Position numbers and translations under genes: made by a program. Under the pieces are notes generated by a model. It was not told where the DNA came from and did not search any database. It was given only the letters and a program-made list of their open reading frames with translations. This document shows, piece by piece, positions 1 through 10,918 of a stretch of 64,000 nucleotides of DNA; position 1 is the first letter of the stretch, and every line of letters starts with the position of its first letter. Source of the stretch: Odiellus spinosus (taxonomy: Eukaryota; Arthropoda; Arachnida; Opiliones; Phalangiidae); assembly GCA_963920705.1 (NCBI GenBank), contig OY987227.1, forward strand, positions 28,315,935 to 28,379,934, written 5' to 3'.

Positions 1-756
1 TGGAAACGCGTCGAGTCTCGAAGCGTGAGGGGAGGGGTCTCTCTCGTCATAGCTTAGCCAATCAGAATAGGTCTCTTATCTTATGGAATTGTACCTAATT
101 TTGAAAATAAGTTGGAAAAATCCAAATAGTTTCTCAATTTAAATAATTTGAAGGCTACTTTTGGGTGGGCCAGAACTCTGAATCGGTGGGATTTGGGAAT
201 ATGGTTCAAGAAGCTTTATTACTCATCGTAGCCCAAAGAACAAGCGCCCCCAATGTTTTAGACGTTTCAACAACCCCCTGTAGAGAACTATATTCATAAA
301 GAAATGTGTTTTGATGAAAAATAATGTCAAAAAGTGTGAAGGCACATTCTGTCCCTATCACCTTGTTACCGTAACCAGAAAATTACTATTCTTACTTTTC
401 GTAGGAAGAATATTTTATATATAATTAAAAATGAAACAAGAGGTACATAAGCCAAAATCGGATTCTTCGTTTAGTCACTTCCTTTGGTCGGCCAGGTTCT
501 AGGGCGCCTAATTGCCGTGTCACGTTGTTACGAAATGAACACCATATTCCACGTAATATTCCTAATATATACCAATTACGAAATTAATATCGCGCGCGTC
601 TATTAAAAAAATATCATCATAAAAAAAATAAAAAGGGAGTACGTTACTATTTTAATAATTTAAATAACGTTTACAGAACGATTCTCAAAGGGTTAATGAC
701 ACGGTTATAATTATAATATTTAAATATTATTGAAGTGTGGCTGTCACCATTTTTCT
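1..756. other. AT-rich non-coding stretch, probably intronic
   Basis: I see no exon here on either strand. The sequence is AT-rich with short A/T runs. Because the acyl-CoA ligase gene starting at 3402 lacks its first ~130 residues, this stretch is probably either an intron of that gene or its upstream region. This is inference; no splice-linked coding segment could be recognised. Confidence 0.4.
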
Positions 757-3250
757 TGAAGCTTGAATGTAGGAATTTAGTCGAGCTGTTCCTTTCAATT
801 TAGATGAAAAAATCTAATTATATTTCATTCTACACGGATTTCGAGGAACGTCGTATTTTTATCTTCGCATTATTCGTTTGAATAAACGCGTAATTTGTTT
901 ATTAATCAAGCTTGAAATTTTATCTCCGGGTCTAATTCGTATCCCGCATTTGATACGCGTCTATTTATATAATTTGTGGTTTTTATTAACAATCAATTTA
1001 GCCGAGATTAAAATAAAGCCTAGTAATCAAAGGATTTCGTATAGTTATTCATTATCCGATTCCGAGCTCTATTTCAAAATTTGTTATTATAAAACAAATT
1101 CTGAAACTCATAACTAGTTTATATTTCGTTATGTTTTTAAAACCCGTTTTTTAACGTTATAATATTTTACTAAATGTATCAATAACTCTTTACCGACATT
1201 TCGTAATTTCATTTCTTTAAATAATTATCTTTATTTTTGGGTCAAACCCCCTTTTTTTTTCATTTCGTGTCTAATAGAAATTGATTTCTTATTATATCTA
1301 TCCAGAAAGGGAACTTGATGAAAACAGTCAGCTTTACTTTTAGTAAACGCTTGACTAGTTGTTATAGCTTAAATTATTTTTGACTGTTATAATATCCATC
1401 CTATCGAGACGCGAATATTTAATATTCGACGTCTACCGAATATATTTAAAGGTCAATTATCACGAAACTTTACCCGTTTGATTATGAATGTATAGACATC
1501 TTTCATGATCTCAATTTGGGTTAAAATTCGCGAAGAAACTTAGATTCAAATGTTCCTTATCGGCGAATGAATAATTCGTATCAATTTCCTATAACGATTA
1601 ATGAATACGAATAAAAAATTTGCCTTACATTCGGATAGTTTAACTCGAATATGTAATATATTTACGCGTATGGATAATATCTGATTGACATTCACGATGT
1701 TCTTATTCAATTAACAAAAGGTATACGAATTCTGAGCTCTACGCGTCGATATAGTCAATGGGTAACCGTTGTCTCCAAAACTTTTCTATTATTTTAATTA
1801 CTAGTTTTCGCTTTAAAAATACTAACTGAAAAATTTATCAGCGAATTTAATTTTACCCTGGTTTTTATTAATAGGCTATTTTATAAAATAATCTTGGAAA
1901 CGGATAAAATAGCCGTTAAAAAGCACCCGTTTGTATCGAAGATGTTACCTTTTCAAGGCTGGTACAAAGTATAGGATATACTAAATTTTTTCCAACCTTG
2001 AAACTAACAAAAATAGCCGTTAAATAGAACCCGATTCTACTGAAGATTTTTTAATTTTTTTTTTTTTCAAGGTTGGGACGAAATCAGAATTTATAGTATC
2101 GTCTGTTATTTTACGTAGAGAATATTATTTGAAGTTTTAGGTTTACCACTGATCTTATATTTTAACGAAATGGCTTCCAGATCTCTTGTTTAAGATTTAA
2201 CAATCAATTATATTTTCTGATAGAATAATTACAACTTAAACAGCTAAAGGTAACTCTTAAAATGAAAAGCACGCTTTTTTTCGACGAAAGACATGAGGAA
2301 ATAGTGAAGTCGTGAAGCCCGTAAAACAACCCGATTCATTTGAATAACCAATTAGCCACGCCAAAAAAAACCTGAATTTTAAAAGCATTTCTTAGAATTG
2401 TTTTTTTGGTGTTTAAAAGACCTTGGACATCATGCAGACGCCGATTTTTATTTTATTTTTATTTTTAGAGGTGTTCAAGGCTGAAGTAATATGATTGGCC
2501 CGAATTTATATTTAACTTAATTCAAACTTTACTTTAGATATTAATTTAAACACCAAAAACGTGTTTAAAAATTATTGCTGCCAATATCAAAGATACGCAA
2601 AGATAGGTCACTAGATAAAATGCACCACTCCTTATATACGGAGTTCAAGGATTACTTGTATTTATTTAATCAATATAAATTTGATTAAAATTTCACTATA
2701 TTTCAAAAGAACCGAATATTACTTTTTCATAATTGCAAAATTATTTCGAAACTAAGCAACCATCGAAAATCATTAAATTTAATTTTCTAAATGAGTTCAA
2801 TATTGAAGGCTCTAAAAAAAACGTTTTTCACGTTCTAAATACTTAGATTAGATTAAAAATATTTCCATAATTGGACTGATGCAACGTAAAACCTCGTAAA
2901 GAGAGTAATCTGTCAACTCCAGTTTCAAAATCTGACGATTATAAACGACATTAACGTTGAATTTTCTAGAATTACTCCATAATGAATGCATTTTATTAAT
3001 AAATATATTACTCGTTTATTTAAACGGATAATGAGACGATAAAAATACGTTTCTCGAAATCCGTGTAGAATGAAATATAATAATTCGATTTTTTTCATCC
3101 AAATTGAAAGGAACAGCTCGACTAAATTACTATATTCTAGCTTCGATACGTTAACTCGAATAATAAATAGATGTTTTTCACGAACGTATAATATCTGATT
3201 GACATTCACGATGGTCTTATTCAATTATACGAATTCCGAGCCCTATAGCT
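757..3250. repeat. Composite repeat O: inverted arms with a direct duplication
   Basis: The segment 757-905 reappears as its reverse complement at about 2990-3146; both arms contain the string GAGCTGTTCCTTTCAATTT or its complement. The adjoining segment 3144-3250 is in turn a direct copy of 1631-1760; both carry GATTGACATTCACGATG and end near GAATTCYGAGC. The arrangement resembles a fold-back element or two related DNA elements inserted head to head. The interior is AT-rich without any coding capacity I can see. A related right end occurs near 59,814. The element sits upstream of the first visible ligase exon, so probably inside an intron of that gene. Confidence 0.6.
1858..2095 (+). repeat. 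Dispersed repeat P, copy 1 (internal duplication)
   Basis: The segment contains two diverged ~110-bp units, each carrying AAAATAGCCGTTAAA followed by an A/C-rich stretch and TTCAAGGYTGG. A reverse-complement copy with the same two-unit layout is at 30,462-30,655. The shared internal duplication shows that the two-unit form itself moved, rather than each copy duplicating separately. It lies inside composite repeat O. Confidence 0.65.
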
Positions 3251-3401
3251 GATAGCTGCTGCTTTCTTCTTCGTTGTTTAATTACATCCCCATTAATTAA
3301 TTTTGTTAGTTTCATTTGAACTGGATTCTCTGTTAATTGGTAATGAATGTAGGCATTTATGTTTTGATTGAAAATATAATTTTAATTTGTCTTTAATTTA
3401 G

Positions 3402-6400
3402 AATGTGTACACCTTCGATGATCCCAACAATAAACAAACTGAAAAGGCCAAGAGTTTCAGTACGTTAACGAGAGATAATGGCTCTGGATTGACGAAACTC
3501 CCATCGGCTTCTGACTACGATTCTGACCTTCGTGACGTCACTGGTATTATGTTATTTTCTAGCGGAACGTCCGGATTACCAAAGTGCGTAGTGTTATCTC
3601 ATCGCACCATAGTTGCCAATTTATGCAATTCCAGGTTGGTATCTTCTTTGGAAGTGAGATTGATGTCGGGAGAAAATTTATTTCTAAAGAAGTTCACTAT
3701 TTTGAAAGTATCAGCGACCTGTCAAACTGTAATCTAAAGGTTACAATTTTATAGACATCCTGAGATGGCCTTGTACGCCGAGGGTAACGTGGTTCTGTGC
3801 GTCTTGCCCTTGGCCCACGCGTACGCCACCCTGGCTCTGATGATACCTTGCCTGGTTCGTGGTATTAGAATTGTCTTGGAGAGAAAGTACACTTTCGAAG
3901 GAGCGTTGGAAGCGATCGAGAAGTACGGGGTGACGTCGTTTCCGTTGGTGCCACCAATCGCTCTCAGGTTGCTTCAAGAATTTGAACAGACATGTTCCAA
4001 GTACAATCTCTCTTCGTTGAACGAGGTTCTGTGCGCCGCGGCGCCGATCGCTGCCGAGTTTGAGGATGCTCTGAAGAAGAATTTTAAATTACGGAGGTTC
4101 AGACAACGTGAGTAAATGTCCATTTCTTTGGTTAAGACGCGCGGGAGAATGTCCATTGATCTGGTTAAGACGCGGGAGAATGTCCATTGATCTGGTTAAG
4201 ACGCGGGAGAATGTCCATTGATCTGGTTAAGACGCGGGAGAATGTCCATTGATCTGGTTAAGACGCGAGAGAATGTCCATTGATCTGGTTAAGACGCGAG
4301 AGAATGTCCATTGATCTGGTTAAGACGCGCGGCAAAATGTCCATTGATCTGGTTAAGACGCGCGGCAAAATGTCCATTGATCTGGTTAAGACGCGCGGCA
4401 AAATGTCCATTGATCTGGTTAAGACGCGCGGCAAAATGTCCATTGATCTGGTTAAGACGCGCGGCAAAATGTCCATTGATCTGGTTAAGACGCGCGGCAA
4501 AATGTCCATTGATCTGGTTAAGACGCGCGGCAAAATGTCCATTGATCTGGTTAAGACGCGCGGCAAAATGTCCATTGATCTGGTTAAGACGCGCGGCAAA
4601 ATGTCCATTGATCTGGTTAAGACGCGGGAAAATGCCCATTTCTCTGGTTAAGAAAGGGATAGATGGTACTAATCCTAGCTGTAATTTTGAATTATTTTCC
4701 AATTTTCGACAATAACAAATGTTATTTCCCTAATTTTAGTTTATGGTATGACTGAGAACTCTCCTCTAATATCGGCCAGTCCCTTCAACTACCATAAATC
4801 GGGAAGCGTGGGGCGTCTATATCCGGGGAATGAAATGAAAGTAACCGATTTAGAAACGGACCTTATATTGGGCCCTTACGAACGCGGAGAAGTTTGGATC
4901 CGAGGACCTCACGTCTTCAAGGGGTACTTGAACAACGAAGAAGCTACCAGGGAGATGATTACGCCCGATGGTTGGATGAAAACCGGTACGTAAGAAACAA
5001 TTACTAAATTTTAATTTCAAGGAGTGACTGCGCTTTCGTAATAAAATTTGAATTCCACCCGCAGGCGACATTGGTTATTACGACGACGAAGACTTTGTGT
5101 ATCTCGTCGATCGCAAGAAGGAGATAATAAGGTATAAGTGCACGCAAGTGGCCCCGGCCGAATTAGAAGCCTTACTCTTGGGGCACCCGGACATTGAGGA
5201 CGTCGCCGTGGTCGGAATTCCGGACGCGCTAGCTGGAGAATTACCCAGAGCTTACGTCGTACGCTGCAATACGAACGGCGGTCTACGCAAAAAATCCATT
5301 GACGACGAGAAGTTCACTAAAAGTATAGAAACTGAAGACGATGTCTGCAAGTTTGTGGAAGGTAGGTTTCTTTTTAAGTTGGATTTATGTTAAGAGAATG
5401 CGTTAACATCATGAATGTTCAACTAACGCGTTATATTCGTACTTGGAATGCGCTTAGTTACAAAATCTTGCGCGTGTGATGTCGGTTTGCCTGCTTCTAT
5501 ATTATTAATTTTATGAACTCCCTTTGGCTAATTCACGCTTTTCAATTGAATGTAAGGCATATACCCCCCGAGACGCAATCCCCCGGACAAAATCCCCCAA
5601 ATTTGTAACTTATCTGGTCCCGTACGATCCCTACATAATACCCCTATCCTTTCCTAGTCTCGTTTCTAGTTGACCGTGACGTATTTAACCCTAAGGGTTG
5701 TGATATGTCAGAAATATGACGTCATTCCCGCCATTTCGACGATAAATTGTTTAAGTCGTCGAACTATATTGTCGAAAATATAGTGACGTAATGTTTCTGA
5801 CCTATCAGCGCCTCTTACGTGCAAATACATCACCGCCAATTAAAAAGCATAGAGACATTATGACACAATTGATAACTAACGAATTAGAAAGCTTACGGAA
5901 AAAGGGTCACAGAAATTTATTATGTAATTATTTCTCCATTAGTTCATTCTCCCTTAGAGTATTAAATAAGTGTGAATATAATGAGCTCCCTCTCTGGCCG
6001 TTGGCCATAAAAATCTTACCCTATTAATAACCTTACTTTAACCCCTAACCTTAAATTAAGCGAAAAAACACCACGCCTTTTAAGGACAAATGCTGAAAAA
6101 AAAAAAAAAAAAAAACCAACGCGTGTTCCTTATCATTAGTAGCATGCACCTTCGTTTTCAGTTTCGCCCGTTTTAGAGATTTATTTTGAGAATGGAGTCC
6201 CGTACATATTTTTAAATGATAGATTAAGTGAACTGGGTCTATAGGTCAATAGAAAAATACTAGACCTAATTTACATTATTTAGGGGTAGTACGGGAACCG
6301 ACCCAGTAAGTCGGGGTTCTGTATACTTTAGAAGTTTCGGTAATGTTGCGTAACTATTTAAAATTCTTGATTTGGAAAAATATTTGACCCTGTCCCCAAC

Positions 6401-7001
6401 TTAAATTTAAGGGTTGTCTCTCCCCTTCCCCAACTAAATTTTCACCCCCCATAATCCCTATGGAACTTTAAACATTTTGTTGGAATGTTGCAATGCTACG
6501 AGGCGTTCGTTAACCAAACAGTAAGATCACGTGACTAACGAACCTTAACTAAAATTCGAACTTTCGTTGTAACCTTTTGTTCTTCTGTTTAGTTTATTGC
6601 CCTTTTTATAGGTGGCGGTTGGTTTTTCCCGCATTGCGTATTGCATTTTTCATGAACCAAGTATACTTTGTGTACGCATATTCACGAACCTTGGGTTTTT
6701 CCATTTAAAACTGCCTTCTAAAACCTTGATAAATAAGCAGTTGACCATTCACAATCTCTCCTCTGATTAAGAAATGGAAGCTAAAACGGAAGTAGATAAA
6801 TTACTGACCAATACTTGTTTACAATTTGTTTCTTTTACATCATTTTGCCCTCGCAAAGAGAACGCCGCGGCATTCAAACAACTTCGGGGTGGAGTTGAAT
6901 TTGTGGATAGCATCCCCAAATCACCTACCGGTAAAATTTTACGCCGAGTATTACGACAGCGCTATCTAACGGCAAATCGCAGAAACTCTCTTAAACTTTG
7001 A
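3402..7001 (+). CDS. Acyl-CoA ligase (4-coumarate-CoA ligase/luciferase-like), 3' part
   Basis: This is the C-terminal part of an ANL-superfamily enzyme, which activates a carboxylic acid as an acyl-adenylate and then usually forms the CoA thioester. Five exons join in frame: 3402-3634, 3755-4107, 4740-4985, 5065-5361 and 6859-7001 (1272 nt, 423 residues plus TGA). All introns are GT-AG with matching phases. Visible motifs are the phosphate loop [11 protein letters not shown] (3555-3587), YGMTEN at the start of exon 3, TGD across the exon 3/4 junction, [10 protein letters not shown] in exon 4, and [11 protein letters not shown] with the catalytic lysine codon at 6933-6935. Family members are about 540 residues, so roughly 130 N-terminal residues are missing; they probably lie before this window or in unrecognised upstream exons. 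The end, NSLKL, resembles but does not match a peroxisomal SKL signal. Intron 2 holds a minisatellite. Intron 4 is about 1.5 kb and I see no exon in it. The substrate cannot be told from sequence. Confidence 0.93.
4116..4660 (+). repeat. Minisatellite, 31/33-bp units, inside ligase intron 2
   Basis: About 17 tandem units begin with ATGTCCATTGATCTGGTTAA. Units starting at 4149, 4180, 4211, 4242 and 4273 are 31 bp (ending GGGAGA or GAGAGA). Units from 4304 to 4568 are 33 bp (ending CGCGGCAAA). The unit at 4601 is 31 bp and a degenerate one follows at 4632. The 33-bp block is open in several frames on both strands, which creates long spurious ORFs. The array begins only a few bases after the splice donor GTGAGT at 4108. 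Confidence 0.97.
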
Positions 7002-9357
7002 TGGGTTTGCAAATATCTTTCGGACTCTTATCTGAAATGACAACCGTAATTTTGAATTGGGTAGATAAGATGAGGAACTACCGTAGTTGCATATACTCCC
7101 ATTTAAATAGTCGCAAAAGCGAGTACGAAAACAAAAGAGCATTTACCATTCCATATTTTATATCGGCGATTAGATGTTTTATTATATAAGACAACATTTT
7201 ACATATTAACCAATAGCTTTGCTCTTCCATGACATTGGCGATTTTAAAACACGATAATTTTTGAAGGGCATTTTGTTTTTGGCTTAAATTTAAATTATAG
7301 CTGTGATAGTATCCGTATTTCAAATCGCATCTTTAGTTTTATTATTATTATTATTATTAGTATTGTGAAATTTTGCAATTATATCATTTAAGTTTTTTTT
7401 TTGTAAATATTATTGTTTAAATGTTACATACTAATACACGAGTTAATGTTGAAATTTTTGTTCTTTTCTTCAGTGTTACAATGATTTAAAGCAAAAACGA
7501 ATTTTAAGTGTTTCGGGAAACCTTTTAATCGATTTAAATTTTAGATTAATCGATTGTTAAAGCGAAAGGCACGCCCATTCTACTGTTTTGATTGATTAGA
7601 TGGACCAAATCAGATGGTAGTATGTTACGTTTGGGCCCCAAAATTTCCAATATAGCCACACTGTCCATCAGTTGTTTGCTCACACTTCTGCACCAGGAAT
7701 TTTACTGACGCAAGAAGCGTAAACCAGTTCGCTAATTAGTCTTGGCTAATTAGTAAACTCGTATTCCTCAATGCAAAGTTTACGAATTTATCCGTTAGAT
7801 ATATTTGTTATCATAGATCAATGAAAAAAACCTTACTTTAGAGATAGTTATATTCCAAAACTATCCATCAATTTAATTCCGTCACGAGTCCGGCTACACA
7901 ATTCAGAAGTTTGCGTCGTCTGCTTGGTTTGATACCAGTTGTAAGTTCACTAACGGTCGACGGAACTGTAGTCCGGTTTTCAATGTGTTTCTCGCGAGCT
8001 TAAAGTCTAATTTTACGATATTCGCTCGTATTTAGAGTAAGTTACGTCTAATTATTACAGCTTTTGTCGTAATATTCGCTAGTTAATCGCGAAACGATCG
8101 AAATAAGTTTAAAACGAATCTACTGGTTTTTTACGAGTCGTTGAATCGGCCGGTTTACGCAATGTTCTCGTGACGGAATTAAAGTGCTATGAAGTTTTGG
8201 AACGCTACCTACGTCCCTCCGTAGTCCTATTTGGTGAGTTAATTTTAATTTCAACGTTTTACGTTCGATTTTTGAATAACTAGGGCGGCGTGTTATCAGT
8301 TTCAATTAGTTTAAATTACTCGGAAAGTAGGCTTAACGAGTATCCGAAGAGATCGTACGATTTGATAGCTCGTAGTTATTTCCGGCCAACGATTTGAAAA
8401 GTGTTAGGCCCATTTTTTTCTTCACGTTTGTTTTGGTAGGGCACACTTTCGAGAAATTGTTTCCAACCATTTTTGGGGCCCCTGACAAATTTTCCAAATA
8501 GACCTAACAGCCTACTTAGCGTGGCGTTGTCACTGCTTCCTATAAAATTCCAATATTTTGTTATTTTAAACGTGTAAAACAATTTTGAATATGGCTTTTT
8601 AAATAGTATGATAAAACTAAAAATGCAATCCATAGGCACTTATCCCTAATCCAAATATTTTCATACCAATACTCTATGAATGTTTACATCCCAAATAACC
8701 GAGATGACGGATTATAGAAGGTATTTATTATCCATATTAGACTGTTTACGAACAAAAAATAATTACCCTGATCTCGGGCCTGGAGATCTGCTCGATTTGG
8801 AGAAAAAGCCGTTTTATATAAATATATATATAAACATAAAAAAAATAAAACGGAACCTCACGTTCCAATTTGAAAAATTAGGCGGAAGTTATAAGCGTTC
8901 TTTTTAAAGCCGCGCTATTTCCTGGTTCTTGTAAGTGTTTAATATAATAGAATGGGGAAAAAAATATTTTTTAAAAATAACGGAGCATTAGTCAGATCTG
9001 TCTCCAGGTTGGAAATGAATATTATTTGCCACCCCATTTAATTTTTTTTTCGGTAACGATTGACTTCTCATTTGAACCCCTCAAGCCCGCGGCTTTATTT
9101 TCCAAATGAGTTATGGGTACTAATTTTTTAGCGACACCTAATCTAATTTTGTGGTGCTTTAGTGAGGGGTATAACGTACGTTGGTGTTGTCTTCGATTGT
9201 ATTCGAGACTTAGATCATAAAATGATTTCGCCATGAAGAAGATAACATCAAATATATGTACTTCCTGCGAAAATCCAGGTTAATACGCTACAGGAAATTG
9301 GTTTAAAGGTTTAAATATAAGGCAATTAACTACTGGAAAGAGTGATAATAAAACGTG
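7002..9357. other. Intergenic stretch after the ligase gene
   Basis: I recognise no gene here. A (TTA)n tract lies near 7336-7360. Short open frames at 8120-8305, 8376-8639 and 9022-9234 on the - strand show no motif or splice context that I can identify. The part at 7900-8380 is richer in TCG/CGA trinucleotides than its surroundings but has no coding signal I trust. Confidence 0.4.
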
Positions 9358-9513
9358 GCGTTCATAAGCGCTCTCTAACGGCAAACGGTGGCTAAAAGAT
9401 CAGTCACGTACAAGTCTGCCGATTCTTTATCAAAATTAGTCAATAACGAAGTTGTTTTAGATCTTACTTACAAGTTAGTCTCTATTTGCCAGTAGAGGAC
9501 GCTTATTAACGCT
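9358..9513. mobile_element. Small inverted-repeat element I, copy 1
   Basis: The left end carries GCGTTCATAAGCGCTCTCTA and the right end the imperfect inverse TAGAGGACGCTTATTAACGC. A related element with similar ends (CATAAACGTCCACTAACGG and CCGTTAGAGGACGCTTATA) is at about 45,597-45,783. It is short and non-coding, consistent with a MITE. No clear target-site duplication was found. Confidence 0.5.
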
Positions 9514-10199
9514 AGGCTAACTTATCCCTAACTATCTATGAACATTTCCCAGACTTATCCCTGAACTTTTGTCCACAATTTGAAAATTCCTGACTTAATC
9601 AGGTTCTTAACAAACCGTGTTCAAAAAGGTTATGGTGTTCCCAGGTTATATCGGCTTATATTTTTGATTGTTCTAAAGGTTAAATGTCATTTGGTACTTA
9701 TTTAGCATTACCAAAGGCTGTAATCAGATACGTAATCGCGTAATCGTTGTACATCAATATTATAAGGAAGTATTTAACCAGGAATATAACCTCTCGTTTA
9801 AAAGGGAAAATATGAAAACTCATTATAACCAACTTGTTCAATCTTCTTTCTTTCCAAAAGCTTTTTTTGGCCCGTTTTCTTTTTTTTTTATAAATATCGT
9901 GAATGGCGGGCGTCAGAAAGTGTCACGAGTCTTTGCCCCCTAAGGGTAAAGATTAGTTGGATTCCCTTAATCAAATTTGCACGCAAATTGACAGGAATTT
10001 GCTTCTAAATAGAATCGAGAATCTTCGTAATTCGTGTCATTTCTAGCTGAAAGGTTTAAGTCTCTGCCAATTTGAGGTAGAATAGCCCGAAATGTTTTTT
10101 GTTACCTTAAAAAATTGTTGTTTTTGGCTCGTGACCATTGAAATTTAACCTTTGATATTTGAATTTAATTATAACGCGCGATAGAAGATGGGCCACGGC

Positions 10200-10450
10200 C
10201 CTAAACGTTTCATAATAGCTAAGGTCACACTAGCATTTCATAATCGATTTGAAACGATTAAATCAAATCGATATTCAAATCGCCAGGAATCGTTTTAAGC
10301 GTCACGCGTTCATTATCGCTATAAATCGATTTATCGTAGCTTCATTTATCGGTTTTTGAAACCGAATCGGTACGAAACTGGTTCCCGAAGCGGTTTCGAG
10401 AAATCGAATCAAATCGATTCGAGAAAAGACTCAATCTCGATTAAGATCAA
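10200..10450. repeat. ATCGATTT-rich low-complexity stretch
   Basis: Many overlapping copies of AATCGATTT, AAATCGAT and related strings occur between about 10,235 and 10,440, in both orientations, giving a locally palindromic sequence. It has no coding potential. It lies between the ligase and TMEM179 genes. Confidence 0.5.
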
Positions 10451-10647
10451 TGTGTTTTAATTAAATTTGATTAAATAAATTAATCACGTTTTTTGTCGTT
10501 ATGAGAAAAGGTAGCTTAGAACTTTCACTGACCGAAGGTTTTTTTTAATAGACTTCCAAAGATGTAATATAGATTAAAGGAACTGTAAATCCCCAGGCTA
10601 AGCCCCTGAGCTGCGTCAAAAGAAAAAAAAAAAAAAACAAAAACGTG

Positions 10648-10757
10648 TCATTATCATTAACGCCACACCTCCGACGTCAAACTCGTCGTTAGAGTAGATT
10701 ATATTTGCTTAACCCTAGGGAGTGTGACGTCAATGACAATGACGCCAACGGATTTAA
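10648..10757. repeat. Inverted-repeat element J, copy 1
   Basis: Ends resemble GTGTCATTATCATTAACGCC and GACGTCAATGACAATGACGCC. A second copy with cleaner ends is at 14,681-14,751 (GTGTCATTGACGTCACGCC against GTAACGTCAATGACACGTGG). Both surround a core containing AACCCTAGG or GACCCTAGG. It is short and non-coding, so probably a MITE remnant. It lies just downstream of the TMEM179 stop codon. Confidence 0.5.
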
Positions 10758-10918
10758 AGTTCCTTTAAGTCATTTGGCGTGGTATTAGTATATCAATGAA
10801 ACCAAACCAAATAAAAATTAAACTCGCAACGTCGAGGAGATCACTAAATCGTATCTCAAACTCGCGCGTTTATACGCTATTTTAAATTAAATGTCAGGGT
10901 GTAAGGACGTTTGCAAAT

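Noticed and set aside
3741-4156. - strand frames overlapping ligase exon 2
   Set aside because: They are antisense shadows of the real coding exon.
4258-4715. Long open frames on both strands across 4.26-4.72 kb with an 11-residue repeat
   Set aside because: They are by-products of the 33-bp minisatellite, which is open in several frames; the array lies in an intron of the ligase.
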